Shown: positions 25,805 through 37,161, numbered from the stretch's first letter. The stretch is 64,000 nucleotides of DNA from Nocardioides sp. AX2bis (GCF_902506435.1 NZ_LR733215.1:136459-200458), one strand, 5' to 3'. Notes: generated from the letters alone by a model not told the origin. Translations and numbers: made by a program.

Positions 25805-26422
25805 GTGAGCAGCACCGCCCCCGCCCGCGTCCCCCAGGAGGAGCGGACCCGCGTCATGCGGGCCCGGCTGCTGGAGGCGACGGTTGAGTGCCTGGTCGAG
25901 CGCGGCTTCGCCGGCACGTCCACGACCCTGGTCTCCCAGCGCGCCGGAGTCAGCCGCGGCGCGCAGCTGCATCACTTCCCGACCAAGGACGCGCTGGTCG
26001 TCGCGGCCGTCGAGCACCTCTCGGAGGTACGTTGCCGCGAGCTGGTCGCCGCTGCGGCGGCCCTGCCCACGGGGGAGCGGCGTACCCGCGCGGTCCTCGG
26101 GATGCTGGCCGACCACTTCACCTCCCCGGTCTTCACCGCCGCCCTCGAGCTGTGGGTGGCGGCGCGGACCGACCCCGGCCTGCTCGGCGCCGTCGCCCCG
26201 CTCGAGCAGCGGGTCGGGCGCGAGACGCACCGGCTCACGGTCGAGCTGCTCGGCGCCGACGAGCTCGCGCCGGGCGTACGCGAGCTGGTGCAGGCCACGC
26301 TCGACCTGGTGCGCGGGCTCGGGCTGGCCGACACGATCACCGACGACGCCCGTCGCCGGTCGCGGATCCTCGACGAGTGGGCGGGCGTCCTGGACGCCGC
26401 GCTGAAGGAGCGTGCGCCGTGA
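25805..26422 (+). CDS. TetR-family transcriptional regulator
   Basis: About 205 residues from GTG 25805. The N-terminal helix-turn-helix is clear (RVMRARLLEATVECLVERGFAGTSTTLVSQRAGVSRGAQLHHFPTK, residues about 14-60); the C-terminal ligand domain is of the variable TetR type. It leads an operon of seven genes joined by 4-8-base overlaps or short gaps, ending at 35014. The ligand is presumably an acyl-CoA intermediate of that pathway. Confidence 0.9.
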   Translation: MSSTAPARVPQEERTRVMRARLLEATVECLVERGFAGTSTTLVSQRAGVSRGAQLHHFPTKDALVVAAVEHLSEVRCRELVAAAAALPTGERRTRAVLGMLADHFTSPVFTAALELWVAARTDPGLLGAVAPLEQRVGRETHRLTVELLGADELAPGVRELVQATLDLVRGLGLADTITDDARRRSRILDEWAGVLDAALKERAP

Positions 26423-27228
26423 GCACCGACGACCTGCTGGGCGGCCTGCTGGCCGACCTCGCCGCCGAGACCGACGCGCTGCGGGCGGTCGTCTCCGACC
26501 TCGGCAGCGGTACGCCCGGCGCCGGCTGGGCCACGCCCACCCCGGCCCCCGGCTGGACCGTCGCCCACCAGGTCGCCCACCTGGCCTGGACCGACCGGGC
26601 CGCCACCCTGGCGGCCACCGACAAGGACGCCTGGGACGCGCTCGTGCTCGGCGCGCTGGAGGACCCCGACGGGTTCGTCGACCGTGGCGCCGAGGAGCTC
26701 GCCGCGCTGCCGACCCCCGACCTGCTCGCCACGTGGGGCCACGGCCGCGAGCAGCTGGTCGCCGCGCTCCGCGACCTCCCCGCCGGCCACAAGATGCCGT
26801 GGTTCGGTCCCCCGATGTCGGCGGCGTCGATGGCGACCGCCCGCTTCATGGAGACGTGGGCGCACGCCCTCGACGTCCGCGAGGGCCTCGGGGTCGCGGT
26901 CGAGCCCACCGACCGGGTGCGTCATGTCTGCCACCTCGGCGTCCGCACCCGCGACTTCGCCTACGCCACCCACGGGCTGACCCCGCCGCCCGATTTGTTC
27001 CACGTGGAACTGACCTCTCCGTCCGGCGAGCGGTGGACGTGGGGCCCGGAGGACGCGACCGAGCAGGTGCGCGGCTCGGCCTGGGACCTCGCCCGCCTGG
27101 TGACCCAGCGGGTCCACCGCGACGACACCGACCTCGTCGCCACCGGGGACGAGGCCGACCGGTGGCTGGGCATCGCCCAGTGCTTCGCCGGCCCCCCGGG
27201 CGCCGGGCGGGTGAGCACCCGTGGCTGA
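26419..27228 (+). CDS. TIGR03084-like metal-binding protein (mycothiol-maleylpyruvate-isomerase N-terminal fold)
   Basis: About 269 residues from GTG 26419 (GTGA overlap with tetR). The first 200 residues resemble the DinB/MDMPI four-helix fold: WTVAHQVAHLAWTD and FMETWAHALDVREGLG supply the metal-binding histidines. The conserved KMPWFGPPMSAASMATARFMETWAHALD stretch is split here as KMPWFGPPMS and ATARFMETWAHALD. Family members occur beside acyl-CoA genes in actinobacteria but have no proven reaction. The end overlaps the next start by 8 bases. Confidence 0.78.
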   Translation: MSTDDLLGGLLADLAAETDALRAVVSDLGSGTPGAGWATPTPAPGWTVAHQVAHLAWTDRAATLAATDKDAWDALVLGALEDPDGFVDRGAEELAALPTPDLLATWGHGREQLVAALRDLPAGHKMPWFGPPMSAASMATARFMETWAHALDVREGLGVAVEPTDRVRHVCHLGVRTRDFAYATHGLTPPPDLFHVELTSPSGERWTWGPEDATEQVRGSAWDLARLVTQRVHRDDTDLVATGDEADRWLGIAQCFAGPPGAGRVSTRG

Positions 27229-29011
27229 CCCGCTGCCCCCCGCTCCGACCGACGTCCTGCGCGTCGGCAACTGCTCCGGCTTCTACGGCGACCGGCTCTC
27301 GGCGATGCGCGAGATGCTCGAGGGCCGCACCACCGGCCCCGACGGCACCGCCCGCCCGCTCGACGTCCTCACCGGCGACTACCTGGCCGAGCTGACCATG
27401 CTGATCCTCGGCCGCGACGCGATGCGCGACCCCTCCCTCGGCTACGCACGCACCTTCGTGCGCCAGCTCGAGGACACCCTCGGCCTGGCCCTGGAGCAGG
27501 GCACCCGGATCGTGGTGAACGCCGGCGGCCTCAACCCCGCCGGCCTCGCCGAGCAGGTCCGCGAGGTCGCCCGCGGGCTCGGCCTCGACCCCGCCGTGGC
27601 CCACGTCGAGGGTGACGACCTGCGCGACCGGGCCGACCAGCTCGGGCACGCCGGCGCCCTGACGGCCAACGCCTACCTCGGCGGCTTCGGCATCGCCCGG
27701 GCGCTCGACGCGGGCGCGGACGTCGTGGTCACCGGCCGGGTCACCGACGCCTCCCTGGTCGTCGGCGCCGCGGCCTCGCACTTCGGGTGGACGCCCGCCG
27801 ACCACGACGCCCTGGCCGGCGCGGTCGTCGCCGGCCACGTCCTCGAGTGCGGCACCCAGGCCACCGGCGGCAACTTCTCGGGGTTCACCCGGCTGCCGCG
27901 CCGCCATCTCCCGCTCGGCTTCCCGCTCGCCGAGATCGAGGCTGACGGGTCCTGCGCGGTCACCAAGCACGACGGCACCGGCGGCGCCGTCACCCTCGAC
28001 ACCGTCACCGCGCAGCTGGTCTACGAGATCCAGTCGACGCGCTACCTCGGCCCCGACGTCACCACCGAGCTCGACACGGTCCGGCTCGAGCAGGTCGGCG
28101 AGGACCGCGTCCGTGTCTACGGTACGCGTGGCCAGGCGCCGCCGGCGACCCTGAAGGTCTGCGTCAACGAGCTCGGCGGCTTCCGCAACTCCTTCGAGCT
28201 CGTCCTGACCGGGCTCGACCTCGACGCCAAGCAGGCGTGGGTCCACGAGCAGCTCGACCACCGCCTCACCGCCGCCAGCGTCACCTGGACCCGCGGCATC
28301 ACCCCCCGCGCCGACGCCGAGCGCCAGGAGGACGCCGCCTGCGTCCTGCGCTGCACCGCCCTCGACCCCGAGGCCGACCCCGTGGGCAAGGCGTTCACCG
28401 GCCCCGTCGTCGAGCTGGCGCTGGCGTCGTACCCCGGCTTCACCCTCACCGCGCCCCCGGCGCGGCCCACGCCGTACGGCGTCTACCGCCCGGCGTACGT
28501 CGACCGCGCCGCCGTCACCCACACCGTCGTCCTGCCCGACGGCACCCGTGAGGTCGTGCCCGACCCGACCGACCTGGCGCCGCCCGAGCCGCCAGAAAAG
28601 CCGGACGACCACGGACGCCGGGCCTCGCCGTACCCCGCCCCCGCCGACCGCCTCACCCGCCGCCAGCCGCTGGGCACGTTCGTCCACGCCCGCTCCGGCG
28701 ACAAGGGCGGCGACGCGAACGTCGGCTTCTGGGTCGCCCACGACGTCCCCGGCGACGCCGAGAAGCGCGACGACCGCGTCGCCTGGCTGTTCAAGGTGCT
28801 CAGCCCCAAGAAGATCCGCGAGCTCGTCCCCGAGGCGGTCGACCTCGACGTGGACGTCTACCTGCTGCCGCTGCTCGGCGCCGTCAACGTGGTGGTCCAC
28901 GGGCTGCTCGGCGAGGGCGTGGCCGCCTCGACCCGTACCGACCCCCAGGCCAAGGCGCTCGGCGAGTGGCTGCGCAGCCGGATGGTCCAGATCGAGGAGC
29001 GACTGCTGTGA
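27221..29011 (+). CDS. atuA: AtuA-family protein (acyclic terpene utilisation; DUF1446)
   Basis: A 596-residue protein. Residues 1-450 match the AtuA/DUF1446 domain (VLRVGNCSGFYGDRLSAM, VNAGGLNPAG, DVVVTGRVTDASLV, GTQATGGNFSGF, a TKHDGTGG segment). The C-terminal 100 residues match the small AtuA-associated domain (LGTFVHARSGDKGGDANVGFW), so both modules are fused. AtuA is required for citronellol/geraniol breakdown in Pseudomonas but its reaction is unproven. Its place with a carboxylase and two acyl-CoA dehydrogenases supports an isoprenoid or branched acyl-CoA role. Confidence 0.85.
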   Translation: MADPLPPAPTDVLRVGNCSGFYGDRLSAMREMLEGRTTGPDGTARPLDVLTGDYLAELTMLILGRDAMRDPSLGYARTFVRQLEDTLGLALEQGTRIVVNAGGLNPAGLAEQVREVARGLGLDPAVAHVEGDDLRDRADQLGHAGALTANAYLGGFGIARALDAGADVVVTGRVTDASLVVGAAASHFGWTPADHDALAGAVVAGHVLECGTQATGGNFSGFTRLPRRHLPLGFPLAEIEADGSCAVTKHDGTGGAVTLDTVTAQLVYEIQSTRYLGPDVTTELDTVRLEQVGEDRVRVYGTRGQAPPATLKVCVNELGGFRNSFELVLTGLDLDAKQAWVHEQLDHRLTAASVTWTRGITPRADAERQEDAACVLRCTALDPEADPVGKAFTGPVVELALASYPGFTLTAPPARPTPYGVYRPAYVDRAAVTHTVVLPDGTREVVPDPTDLAPPEPPEKPDDHGRRASPYPAPADRLTRRQPLGTFVHARSGDKGGDANVGFWVAHDVPGDAEKRDDRVAWLFKVLSPKKIRELVPEAVDLDVDVYLLPLLGAVNVVVHGLLGEGVAASTRTDPQAKALGEWLRSRMVQIEERLL

Positions 29012-30165
29012 GCACACCCGCACCCGCACGATCCGAGGTCCACGAGCTCGGCGCCGCCTTCGTCCGGCGCGAGGTCGTGCCCCACCTGGACGCCTGGGAG
29101 GAGGCCGGCGAGGTGCCGCGCGCGCTGCACCGCACGGCGGCGGAGCAGGGCCTGCTCGGCCTCGGCTTCCCCGAGAGCGTGGGTGGTCAGGGCGGCACCC
29201 TGCTGGACACCGTCGACCTGCAGGAGGGGATGCTCTCGGCCGGCGCGTCCAGCGGTCTGCTCGCGGCGCTGCTGACCTCCGGCATCGCCCTGCCGCACCT
29301 CGTCGCCGCAGGGTCCCCCGACCTCGTCGACGCGTTCGTACGACCCACGCTGGCCGGGGAGCTGATCGGGTCGCTGGCGATCACCGAGCCCGGCGGCGGC
29401 TCCGACGTGGCGCGGCTGCGGACCACGGCGCGCCTCGAGACCGACGATCAGGGTCGCCCGGCCTACGTCGTCCACGGCGGCAAGACCTTCATCACCTCCG
29501 GCGCCCGCGCCGACTTCGTCACCACGGCGGTCCGTACCGGCGGTCCCGGTCACGCCGGCATCTCCCTGCTGGTCGTCGAGGCCGGCACGCCGGGCTTCAC
29601 CGTCGACCGCAGCCTGCGCAAGATGGGCTGGCACTGCTCCGACACCGCCGAGCTCGGCTACGCCGGGGTACGCGTGCCCGCGACCCACCTGGTCGGCCGC
29701 GAGGGTGACGGGTTCGCCCTGATCGCCGGCGCGTTCGTCTCCGAGCGGGTCGCGCTGGCCGTCCACGCCTACGGCATCGCCGCCCGCTCCCTGGCGCTGG
29801 CCGCGGCGTACTGCCGCGAGCGCGAGACCTTCGGGAGGCCACTCGTGGCCAACCAGGTCGTGCGCCACCAGCTGGTCGAGATGCACCGCCAGGTGGAGGT
29901 CGCCCGCAGCTACACCCGCGAGGTCGCCCGCCGCCACGACGCCGGCGAGAACGTCGTCGCCGAGGCCTGCCTGGCCAAGCAGACCGCCTGCGAGGCCGCC
30001 ACCTTCGTCTGCGACCGGGCGGTCCAGCTGCACGGCGGCGCCGGCTACCTGCACGGCGCCGAGGTGGAGCGGCACTACCGCGACGCCCGGATCCTGCCGA
30101 TCGGCGGCGGTGCGACCGAGGTGCTGACCGACCTGGCCGCGAAGCTGCTGGGGTACGCCTCGTGA
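29008..30165 (+). CDS. Acyl-CoA dehydrogenase (isovaleryl/long-chain type active site)
   Basis: About 385 residues from GTG 29008 (GTGA overlap). FAD enzyme introducing the alpha-beta double bond; ITEPGGGSDVA and FITSGA are the substrate/FAD loops. The C-terminal position that carries the catalytic Glu in medium-chain enzymes (YEGT) reads GGGAT here, whereas Glu246 in FVSERVAL sits where isovaleryl-CoA dehydrogenase keeps its base. That favours beta-branched substrates. It is followed by the carboxylase beta subunit. Confidence 0.9.
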   Translation: MSTPAPARSEVHELGAAFVRREVVPHLDAWEEAGEVPRALHRTAAEQGLLGLGFPESVGGQGGTLLDTVDLQEGMLSAGASSGLLAALLTSGIALPHLVAAGSPDLVDAFVRPTLAGELIGSLAITEPGGGSDVARLRTTARLETDDQGRPAYVVHGGKTFITSGARADFVTTAVRTGGPGHAGISLLVVEAGTPGFTVDRSLRKMGWHCSDTAELGYAGVRVPATHLVGREGDGFALIAGAFVSERVALAVHAYGIAARSLALAAAYCRERETFGRPLVANQVVRHQLVEMHRQVEVARSYTREVARRHDAGENVVAEACLAKQTACEAATFVCDRAVQLHGGAGYLHGAEVERHYRDARILPIGGGATEVLTDLAAKLLGYAS

Positions 30166-31829
30166 GCGCCGAGCCGGGTCTCGAGACGCTCGCTGGCGCT
30201 CGCTCCTCGACCACCGGGGCCCAGGCCAACCGGGAGGCGATGGAGGCCAAGCTGGCCGACCTCGCCGTCGAGCAGGCCAAGGCGGTGGCCGGGGGCGGGG
30301 AGAAGTACGTCGCGCGCCACCACGCCCGCGGCAAGCTGATGCCCCGCGAGCGGATCGAGCTGCTCGTCGACGAGGGCTCGGCGTTCCTCGAGCTGTCCCC
30401 GCTGGCCGGGTGGGGCTCCGACTTCACCGTCGGCGCCAGCATCGTCACCGGGATCGGGGTCGTCGAGGGCGTCGAGTGCGTCATCACCGCCAACGACCCG
30501 TCGGTCAAGGGCGGCGCCAGCAACCCGTGGACGGTCAAGAAGGCCTTCCGCGCCCACCAGGTCGCGGAGGAGAACGGGCTGCCGACCATCGCCCTGGTCG
30601 AGTCGGGCGGCGCCGACCTGCCCACGCAGAAGGAGATCTTCATCCCGGGCGGCAAGACCTTCCGCGACCTCACCCGCAGCTCGGCGCAGAAGCTCCCCAC
30701 CATCGCGCTCGTCTTCGGCAACTCCACCGCCGGTGGCGCCTACATCCCCGGGATGAGCGACTACACCGTGATGGTCAAGGAGCAGGCCAAGGTCTTCCTC
30801 GGCGGCCCGCCGCTGGTGAAGATGGCCACCGGCGAGGAGTCCGACGACGAGTCGCTCGGCGGTGCCGAGATGCACGCACGCACCTCCGGCCTGGCCGACT
30901 ACCTCGCCGCCGACGAGCACGACGCGATCCGGATCGGGCGCCGGATCGTGGCCCGGCTGAACTGGCGGAAGCCGGGCCCGACGGCGGTCGGTCTCGTGAC
31001 AGGCGCTGCGCGCCTTCCTCGACCACCGTCGTACGCCGGTCCCGACGCCGACCCCGAGGAGCTGCTCGACCTCGTCCCGGCCGACCTGAAGGAGCCGTTC
31101 GACCCCCGGGACGTCATCGCCCGCGTCTGCGACGGCGTGAGCGCGACGAACGGGGTGGCCTTCGACGAGTTCAAGCCCCTCTACGGCACCTCGCTGGTCA
31201 CCGGCTGGGCCCGCATCCACGGCCACCCGGTCGGCATCCTGGCCAACGCCCAGGGCGTGCTGTTCAGCGAGGAGGCGCAGAAGGCGACGCAGTTCGTACA
31301 GCTGGCCAACCAGACCGACACGCCCCTGCTGTTCCTGCACAACACCACCGGCTACATGGTCGGCAAGGAGTACGAGCAGGGCGGCATCATCAAGCACGGC
31401 GCGATGATGATCAACGCCATCTCGAACTCCTCCGTGCCCCACCTGACGGTGATCCTGGGCGCCTCCTACGGCGCCGGCAACTACGGCATGAACGGGCGGG
31501 CCTACGACCCCCGGTTCCTGTTCACCTGGCCCAGCGCGAAGTCGGCCGTGATGGGCCCCGCCCAGCTCGCCGGCGTCCTGTCGATCGTGGCCCGCGGCTC
31601 GGCCGAGGCCAAGGGGCAGGTCTACGACGAGGAGGGCGACGCCGGGATGCGCGCCTACGTCGAGCAGATGGTCGAGGAGGCCTCCCTGCCCTACGCGCTG
31701 TCCGGGATGCTCTACGACGACGGCGTCATCGACCCCCGCGACACCCGCACCGTGCTCGGCATCTGCCTGTCCGTGATCGAGAACAAGACCTGGTCCGGCG
31801 CCGCCGGCTACGGCGTCTTCAGGATGTAG
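30162..31829 (+). CDS. Acyl-CoA carboxylase, carboxyltransferase (beta) subunit, with two repeat-derived insertions
   Basis: A 555-residue carboxyltransferase of the methylcrotonyl/geranyl-CoA carboxylase type: RGKLMPRERIELLVDEGS, KGGASNPWTVKKAFRAHQ, FGNSTAGGAYIPGMSDY and GASYGAGNYGMNGRAYDPRF (read as two overlapping segments) are family landmarks. GTG 30162 overlaps the previous stop. Two segments do not belong to the family: residues 6-18 (GLETLAGARSSTT) and residues 277-289 (GLVTGAARLPRPP). Both are encoded by copies of the intergenic repeat (30177-30216 and 30990-31028), inserted in frame at the N-terminus and in a surface-loop-like linker. Confidence 0.9.
   Translation: MSAEPGLETLAGARSSTTGAQANREAMEAKLADLAVEQAKAVAGGGEKYVARHHARGKLMPRERIELLVDEGSAFLELSPLAGWGSDFTVGASIVTGIGVVEGVECVITANDPSVKGGASNPWTVKKAFRAHQVAEENGLPTIALVESGGADLPTQKEIFIPGGKTFRDLTRSSAQKLPTIALVFGNSTAGGAYIPGMSDYTVMVKEQAKVFLGGPPLVKMATGEESDDESLGGAEMHARTSGLADYLAADEHDAIRIGRRIVARLNWRKPGPTAVGLVTGAARLPRPPSYAGPDADPEELLDLVPADLKEPFDPRDVIARVCDGVSATNGVAFDEFKPLYGTSLVTGWARIHGHPVGILANAQGVLFSEEAQKATQFVQLANQTDTPLLFLHNTTGYMVGKEYEQGGIIKHGAMMINAISNSSVPHLTVILGASYGAGNYGMNGRAYDPRFLFTWPSAKSAVMGPAQLAGVLSIVARGSAEAKGQVYDEEGDAGMRAYVEQMVEEASLPYALSGMLYDDGVIDPRDTRTVLGICLSVIENKTWSGAAGYGVFRM
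30177..30216. repeat. Palindromic repeat copy inside the carboxylase beta gene (N-terminus)
   Basis: A 40-bp unit starting GGTCTCGAGACGCTCGCTGG and ending CTCGACCACCG, 15 bases after the start codon. It is the same family as the array at 25.3-25.74 kb and is translated in frame. Confidence 0.85.
30990..31028. repeat. Palindromic repeat copy inside the carboxylase beta gene (internal)
   Basis: A 39-bp (13-codon) unit starting GGTCTCGTGACAGGCGCTGC and ending CTCGACCACCG. The ends match the array element while the centre (GGCGCTGCGCGCC, itself nearly palindromic) is a variant. Its length keeps the reading frame. Confidence 0.85.
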
Positions 31830-31838
31830 GGGACCGTG

Positions 31839-33850
<2,012 letters not shown>

Positions 33851-33854
<4 letters not shown>

Positions 33855-35014
33855 GCAACGCATACACCGAGTCCGAGGAGCGCCAGGAGCTCCGCAAGGC
33901 CGTCGCCCGGCTGGCGGGCACGTACGGCCGCGAGTACTTCACCGAGAAGGCCCGCAACGGCGGCAAGACCACCGACCTCTGGCTCGACATCGCCAAGAAC
34001 GGCTACCTCGGCATCAACGTCCCCGAGGAGTACGGCGGGGGCGGCGGCGGCATCGGCGACGTCGCGGCCGTCTGCGAGGAGCTGGCCGCGCAGGGCTGCC
34101 CGCTGCTGCTGATGGTCGTCAGCCCGGCCATCTGCGGCACGATCATCGTCCGCTACGGCACCGAGGCGCAGAAGCAGCGCTGGCTGCCCGGCATCTGCGA
34201 CGGCACCGGCACGATGGCCTTCGCGATCACCGAGCCCGACGCCGGCACCAACACCCACAACATCACCACGAACGCCCGCCGCGACGGCGACACCTGGGTG
34301 CTGAACGGGCGCAAGATCTGGATCTCCGGCGTCGACGAGGCCGAGAACGTGCTGGTCGTCGCGCGCGCCCACGACGCCCGCACCGGGAAGGTCAAGCCGG
34401 TCCTCTTCGTCGTGCCGACCGACGCCGACGGCTTCGAGGCCACCGTCATCCCGATGGAGATCGTCAGCCCCGAGAAGCAGTTCCAGGTGTTCCTCGACGA
34501 CGTGCGGCTGCCCGCCGACGCGGTCGTCGGCGACGAGAACGGGGGGCTCGTGCAGCTCTTCGCCGGGCTCAACCCGGAGCGGATCATGGCCGCGGCGTTC
34601 TCCCTGGGCCTCGCGCGGTACGCGCTGGGGAAGGCGACGGCGTACGCGAAGGAGCGCACCGTGTTCCAGACCCCGATCGGCGCCCACCAGGCGATCGCCC
34701 ACCCGCTCGCCGAGAGCCACATCGAGATCGAGATGGCGCGGCTGATGAACGCCAAGGCGGCCGCGCTGCTGGACTCCGGCGACGAGACCGGGGCGGGGGA
34801 GGCGGCCAACATCGCCAAGTACGCCGCCGCCGAGGCGGCCGTGCACGCCGTCGACCGCGCGGTGCAGACGCACGGCGGCAACGGGATCAGCCAGGAGTAC
34901 GGCATGGCCGGCCTGCTGGTCGCCGCCCGGGCCGGGCGGATCGCGCCGGTCTCGCGGGAGATGATCCTGAACTACGTGGCGATGCACAGCCTGGGGCTGC
35001 CCAAGTCGTACTGA
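33851..35014 (+). CDS. Acyl-CoA dehydrogenase (second of the operon)
   Basis: About 387 residues from ATG 33851 (ATGA overlap with the carboxylase gene). Typical loops AFAITEPDAGTNTHN and WISGVDEAENVL are present. As in the other dehydrogenase of this operon, the YEGT-type Glu is absent (IAPVSREMI at that place), and Glu243 in LNPERIMAAA takes the isovaleryl-type position. The two dehydrogenases are only distantly alike, so they probably act on successive or different intermediates. Last gene of the operon. Confidence 0.9.
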
Positions 35015-35056
35015 CGCCGGGGTCGCGTCGAGGCAGGTCAGGGGGCTCGGGGCGGA

Positions 35057-35071
35057 TACCGTACGGGCGTG
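35057..35071 (+). promoter_or_regulatory. Candidate leaderless -10 of the BrkB-family gene
   Basis: TACCGT (35057-35062), 6 bases, then GTG 35069. Confidence 0.45.
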
Positions 35072-36160
35072 TCCGACGTCGTGAGCAGGGCCGACCGCTT
35101 CCAGCGGCGGCACCGCGTCGTCGGCGTCCCGATCGGGATCCTCTACAAGTTCTTCGACGACCAGGGCAACTACCTGGCCGCGATCCTGACCTACTACGCC
35201 TTCATCGCGATCTTCCCGCTGCTGCTGCTGGCCTCGACGATCCTCGGCTTCCTGCTGCAGGGCAACCCCGAGCTGCAGCAGCAGGTGCTGACGTCGGCGC
35301 TGGCCAACTTCCCGATCATCGGCGACGAGCTCGGCCGTCCGGAGCGGCTGCAGGGCTCGGCGCTCGGCGTCACGGTCGGCATCCTGGCGGCGACGTACGG
35401 CGCGCTCGGCCTCGGCCAGGCGATCCAGAACGCGATGAACATCGCGTGGTCGGTGCCGCGCAACAGCCGGCCCAACCCGTTCCTGCTGCGGCTGAAGAGC
35501 CTGGCGCTGATCACCACCTCCGGGGTGGCGGTGCTGGGCGTCACGACGGTCTCGGTGCTCGGCTCGAGCACCGACGTGCTCGGCGCCGACCTGGCCGGGA
35601 TCGTGCGGCTCGGCATCTCGCTGGTGACCACCGTCGCCGTCGGCCTCGGGCTCACGGTCCTCTTCCGGCTGGCCGCCTCGCGCCGCCACGGCTTCGGCCG
35701 CTCCGCGCCGGGTGCCTTCGTCACGGCGGTGCTGTGGCAGGGCCTGCAGTACGTCGGGACGATCTACGCCCAGCGGGTCGTCGCGGAGACCACCGGCGTC
35801 AACGCCACCTTCGGGCTGGTCCTCGGGCTCGTCGGGATCATCTACATCGCCTCGCTGATGGGCGTCCTCGGCATCGAGGTCAACGTGGTGCTTGCTCGCC
35901 GGCTTTGGCCGCGGGCGCTGCTGACGCCGTTCACCGACGCCGTCGACCTCACCGACGCCGACCGCCGGGCCTACGCCGCGTACGCGCAGATGCAGCGTCA
36001 CAAGGGCTTCGAGACGGTCACCATCCGCTTCGACCAGCGCAACGGCGACACCCACGAGTTCGTCCCCGACCCGGACTCCCCCAAGGACCAGGTGGAGACC
36101 GGGTCGATGCCGGTGGTCACGCCGAGGATGCAGGAGGAGGCGCGGGCGCGTCGGGAGTAG
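35069..36160 (+). CDS. YihY/BrkB-family inner-membrane protein
   Basis: A 363-residue membrane protein with about six helices: YLAAILTYYAFIAIFPLLLL is the family signature near the N-terminus, and GVLGIEVNVVLARRLWPR ends the membrane part. The last 80 residues are cytoplasmic and hydrophilic. Once called 'ribonuclease BN' by mistake; its true role is unknown, possibly transport. It faces the DUF1295 gene convergently with 40 bases between them. Confidence 0.88.
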   Translation: MSDVVSRADRFQRRHRVVGVPIGILYKFFDDQGNYLAAILTYYAFIAIFPLLLLASTILGFLLQGNPELQQQVLTSALANFPIIGDELGRPERLQGSALGVTVGILAATYGALGLGQAIQNAMNIAWSVPRNSRPNPFLLRLKSLALITTSGVAVLGVTTVSVLGSSTDVLGADLAGIVRLGISLVTTVAVGLGLTVLFRLAASRRHGFGRSAPGAFVTAVLWQGLQYVGTIYAQRVVAETTGVNATFGLVLGLVGIIYIASLMGVLGIEVNVVLARRLWPRALLTPFTDAVDLTDADRRAYAAYAQMQRHKGFETVTIRFDQRNGDTHEFVPDPDSPKDQVETGSMPVVTPRMQEEARARRE

Positions 36161-36200
36161 CAGCCCCACGCGCCCCGTACGCCACGTCGCGGCCCGGGGC

Positions 36201-37052
36201 TCAGCCCCGCGAGGCCGACTTCTTCACGCCCGGCGGGAGCGGGAAGAACAGCGGGACGCGGGCGGCGTAGTCGTCCCATCCCTCGCGCTGGCTCATCTTC
36301 TTCTCCAGCAGCTTGGCGCCGGTGACGTTGCGGATGAAGAACGTCATCGCGACCGGGGCGACCACCGTGGCCAGGCCGACGGCCCAGCCCGACGCGAGGC
36401 CGGCGGCGAGCCACAGGCCCCACCAGACGGTGGCGTCGCCGAAGTAGTTCGGGTGCCGGGTCCAGCCCCACAGGCCGCGGTCCATGACCGTGGGCCGGGT
36501 CTCCTTCGGCTCCGCCTTGTACGCGGTGAGCTGCCGGTCGCCGATGGTCTCGAAGGCCAGGCCGACGGCCCACACCAGCGCACCGAGGACCAGGACCGGC
36601 CAGTACGCCAGGTCGGTGACGGCGCCGACCATGACCGGGAGCGAGACGACCCACATCGCCGTGCCCTGGACCACGAAGACCCGCTTGACCGCCGTGGCGA
36701 GGCCGACCTCGGCCAGGGAGCCGCCGAGCATCTCGGCGTAGCGCGGGTCCTCCTCGCCGGCGTGCTCGCCGTTGAAGCGGGAGCGCACGTGCCAGGCCAG
36801 CCGGCCGCCCCACAGGGCCACGAGGACGAGGACGAACCACCGCTGGAACGTCGCGTCCCCACCGTCGGGTCCGAGCAGCTGGCCGACCACCGCGGAGACC
36901 AGGGCCACCACGACGAACCCGGAGCCCCAGGCCACGTCGACGACCGCGACCACGCCGAGCTGCTGGCCGCGGATCGCGGTGAGGGCCATCACCGCGACCA
37001 CGGTGGCGGCGCCGAGGGCGAGGACGAAGACGATCAGGGGGAAGGTGCTCAC
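36201..37052 (-). CDS. DUF1295 (steroid 5-alpha-reductase-like) membrane protein
   Basis: About 283 residues from GTG 37052. Seven or more hydrophobic helices, with the family end GLWGWTRHPNYFGDATVWWG and the C-terminal GWDDYAARVPLFFPLPPG. The family resembles NAD(P)H-dependent steroid/lipid reductases, and here probably acts on fatty-acyl chains made by the neighbouring methyltransferases. An equivalent gene belongs to the sigK locus of Mycobacterium tuberculosis. TACGTT lies 6 bases before the GTG on the minus strand, so it may also have its own leaderless promoter. Confidence 0.85.
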   Translation of the reverse strand: MSTFPLIVFVLALGAATVVAVMALTAIRGQQLGVVAVVDVAWGSGFVVVALVSAVVGQLLGPDGGDATFQRWFVLVLVALWGGRLAWHVRSRFNGEHAGEEDPRYAEMLGGSLAEVGLATAVKRVFVVQGTAMWVVSLPVMVGAVTDLAYWPVLVLGALVWAVGLAFETIGDRQLTAYKAEPKETRPTVMDRGLWGWTRHPNYFGDATVWWGLWLAAGLASGWAVGLATVVAPVAMTFFIRNVTGAKLLEKKMSQREGWDDYAARVPLFFPLPPGVKKSASRG

Positions 37053-37064
37053 GCCCAGAACGTA
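37053..37064 (-). promoter_or_regulatory. Candidate leaderless -10 of the DUF1295 gene
   Basis: On the minus strand TACGTT (37064-37059), 6 bases, then GTG 37052. Confidence 0.4.
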
Positions 37065-37106
37065 GCCGGGCGTCCCGCGGTGCCCCTCGCCCGTTCGCGC
37101 AGGACG

Positions 37107-37161
37107 CTGCCACACGTTCGTGTGGTGATCCGGGCCCGCCAGCCACACGAACGTGTGGCAG
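37107..37161. repeat. Nested inverted repeat (two palindromes in mirror arrangement)
   Basis: The arm at 37107-37125 is the exact 19-bp reverse complement of 37143-37161, with a 17-base loop. Each arm also contains its own 16-bp palindrome, CCACACGTTCGTGTGG (37110-37125) and CCACACGAACGTGTGG (37143-37158). It sits between the stop of a methyltransferase gene and the start of the DUF1295 gene on the minus strand. It may be a terminator, or a pair of operator sites for one dimeric regulator. Confidence 0.7.

Noticed and set aside
24509..26230. A 573-codon minus-strand open frame running through the repeat array
   Set aside because: Only the first-encoded 235 residues before 24509 (from 25216) look like protein (M50). 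The upstream part is repeat-derived and then lies antisense to tetR; high GC keeps such frames open by chance.
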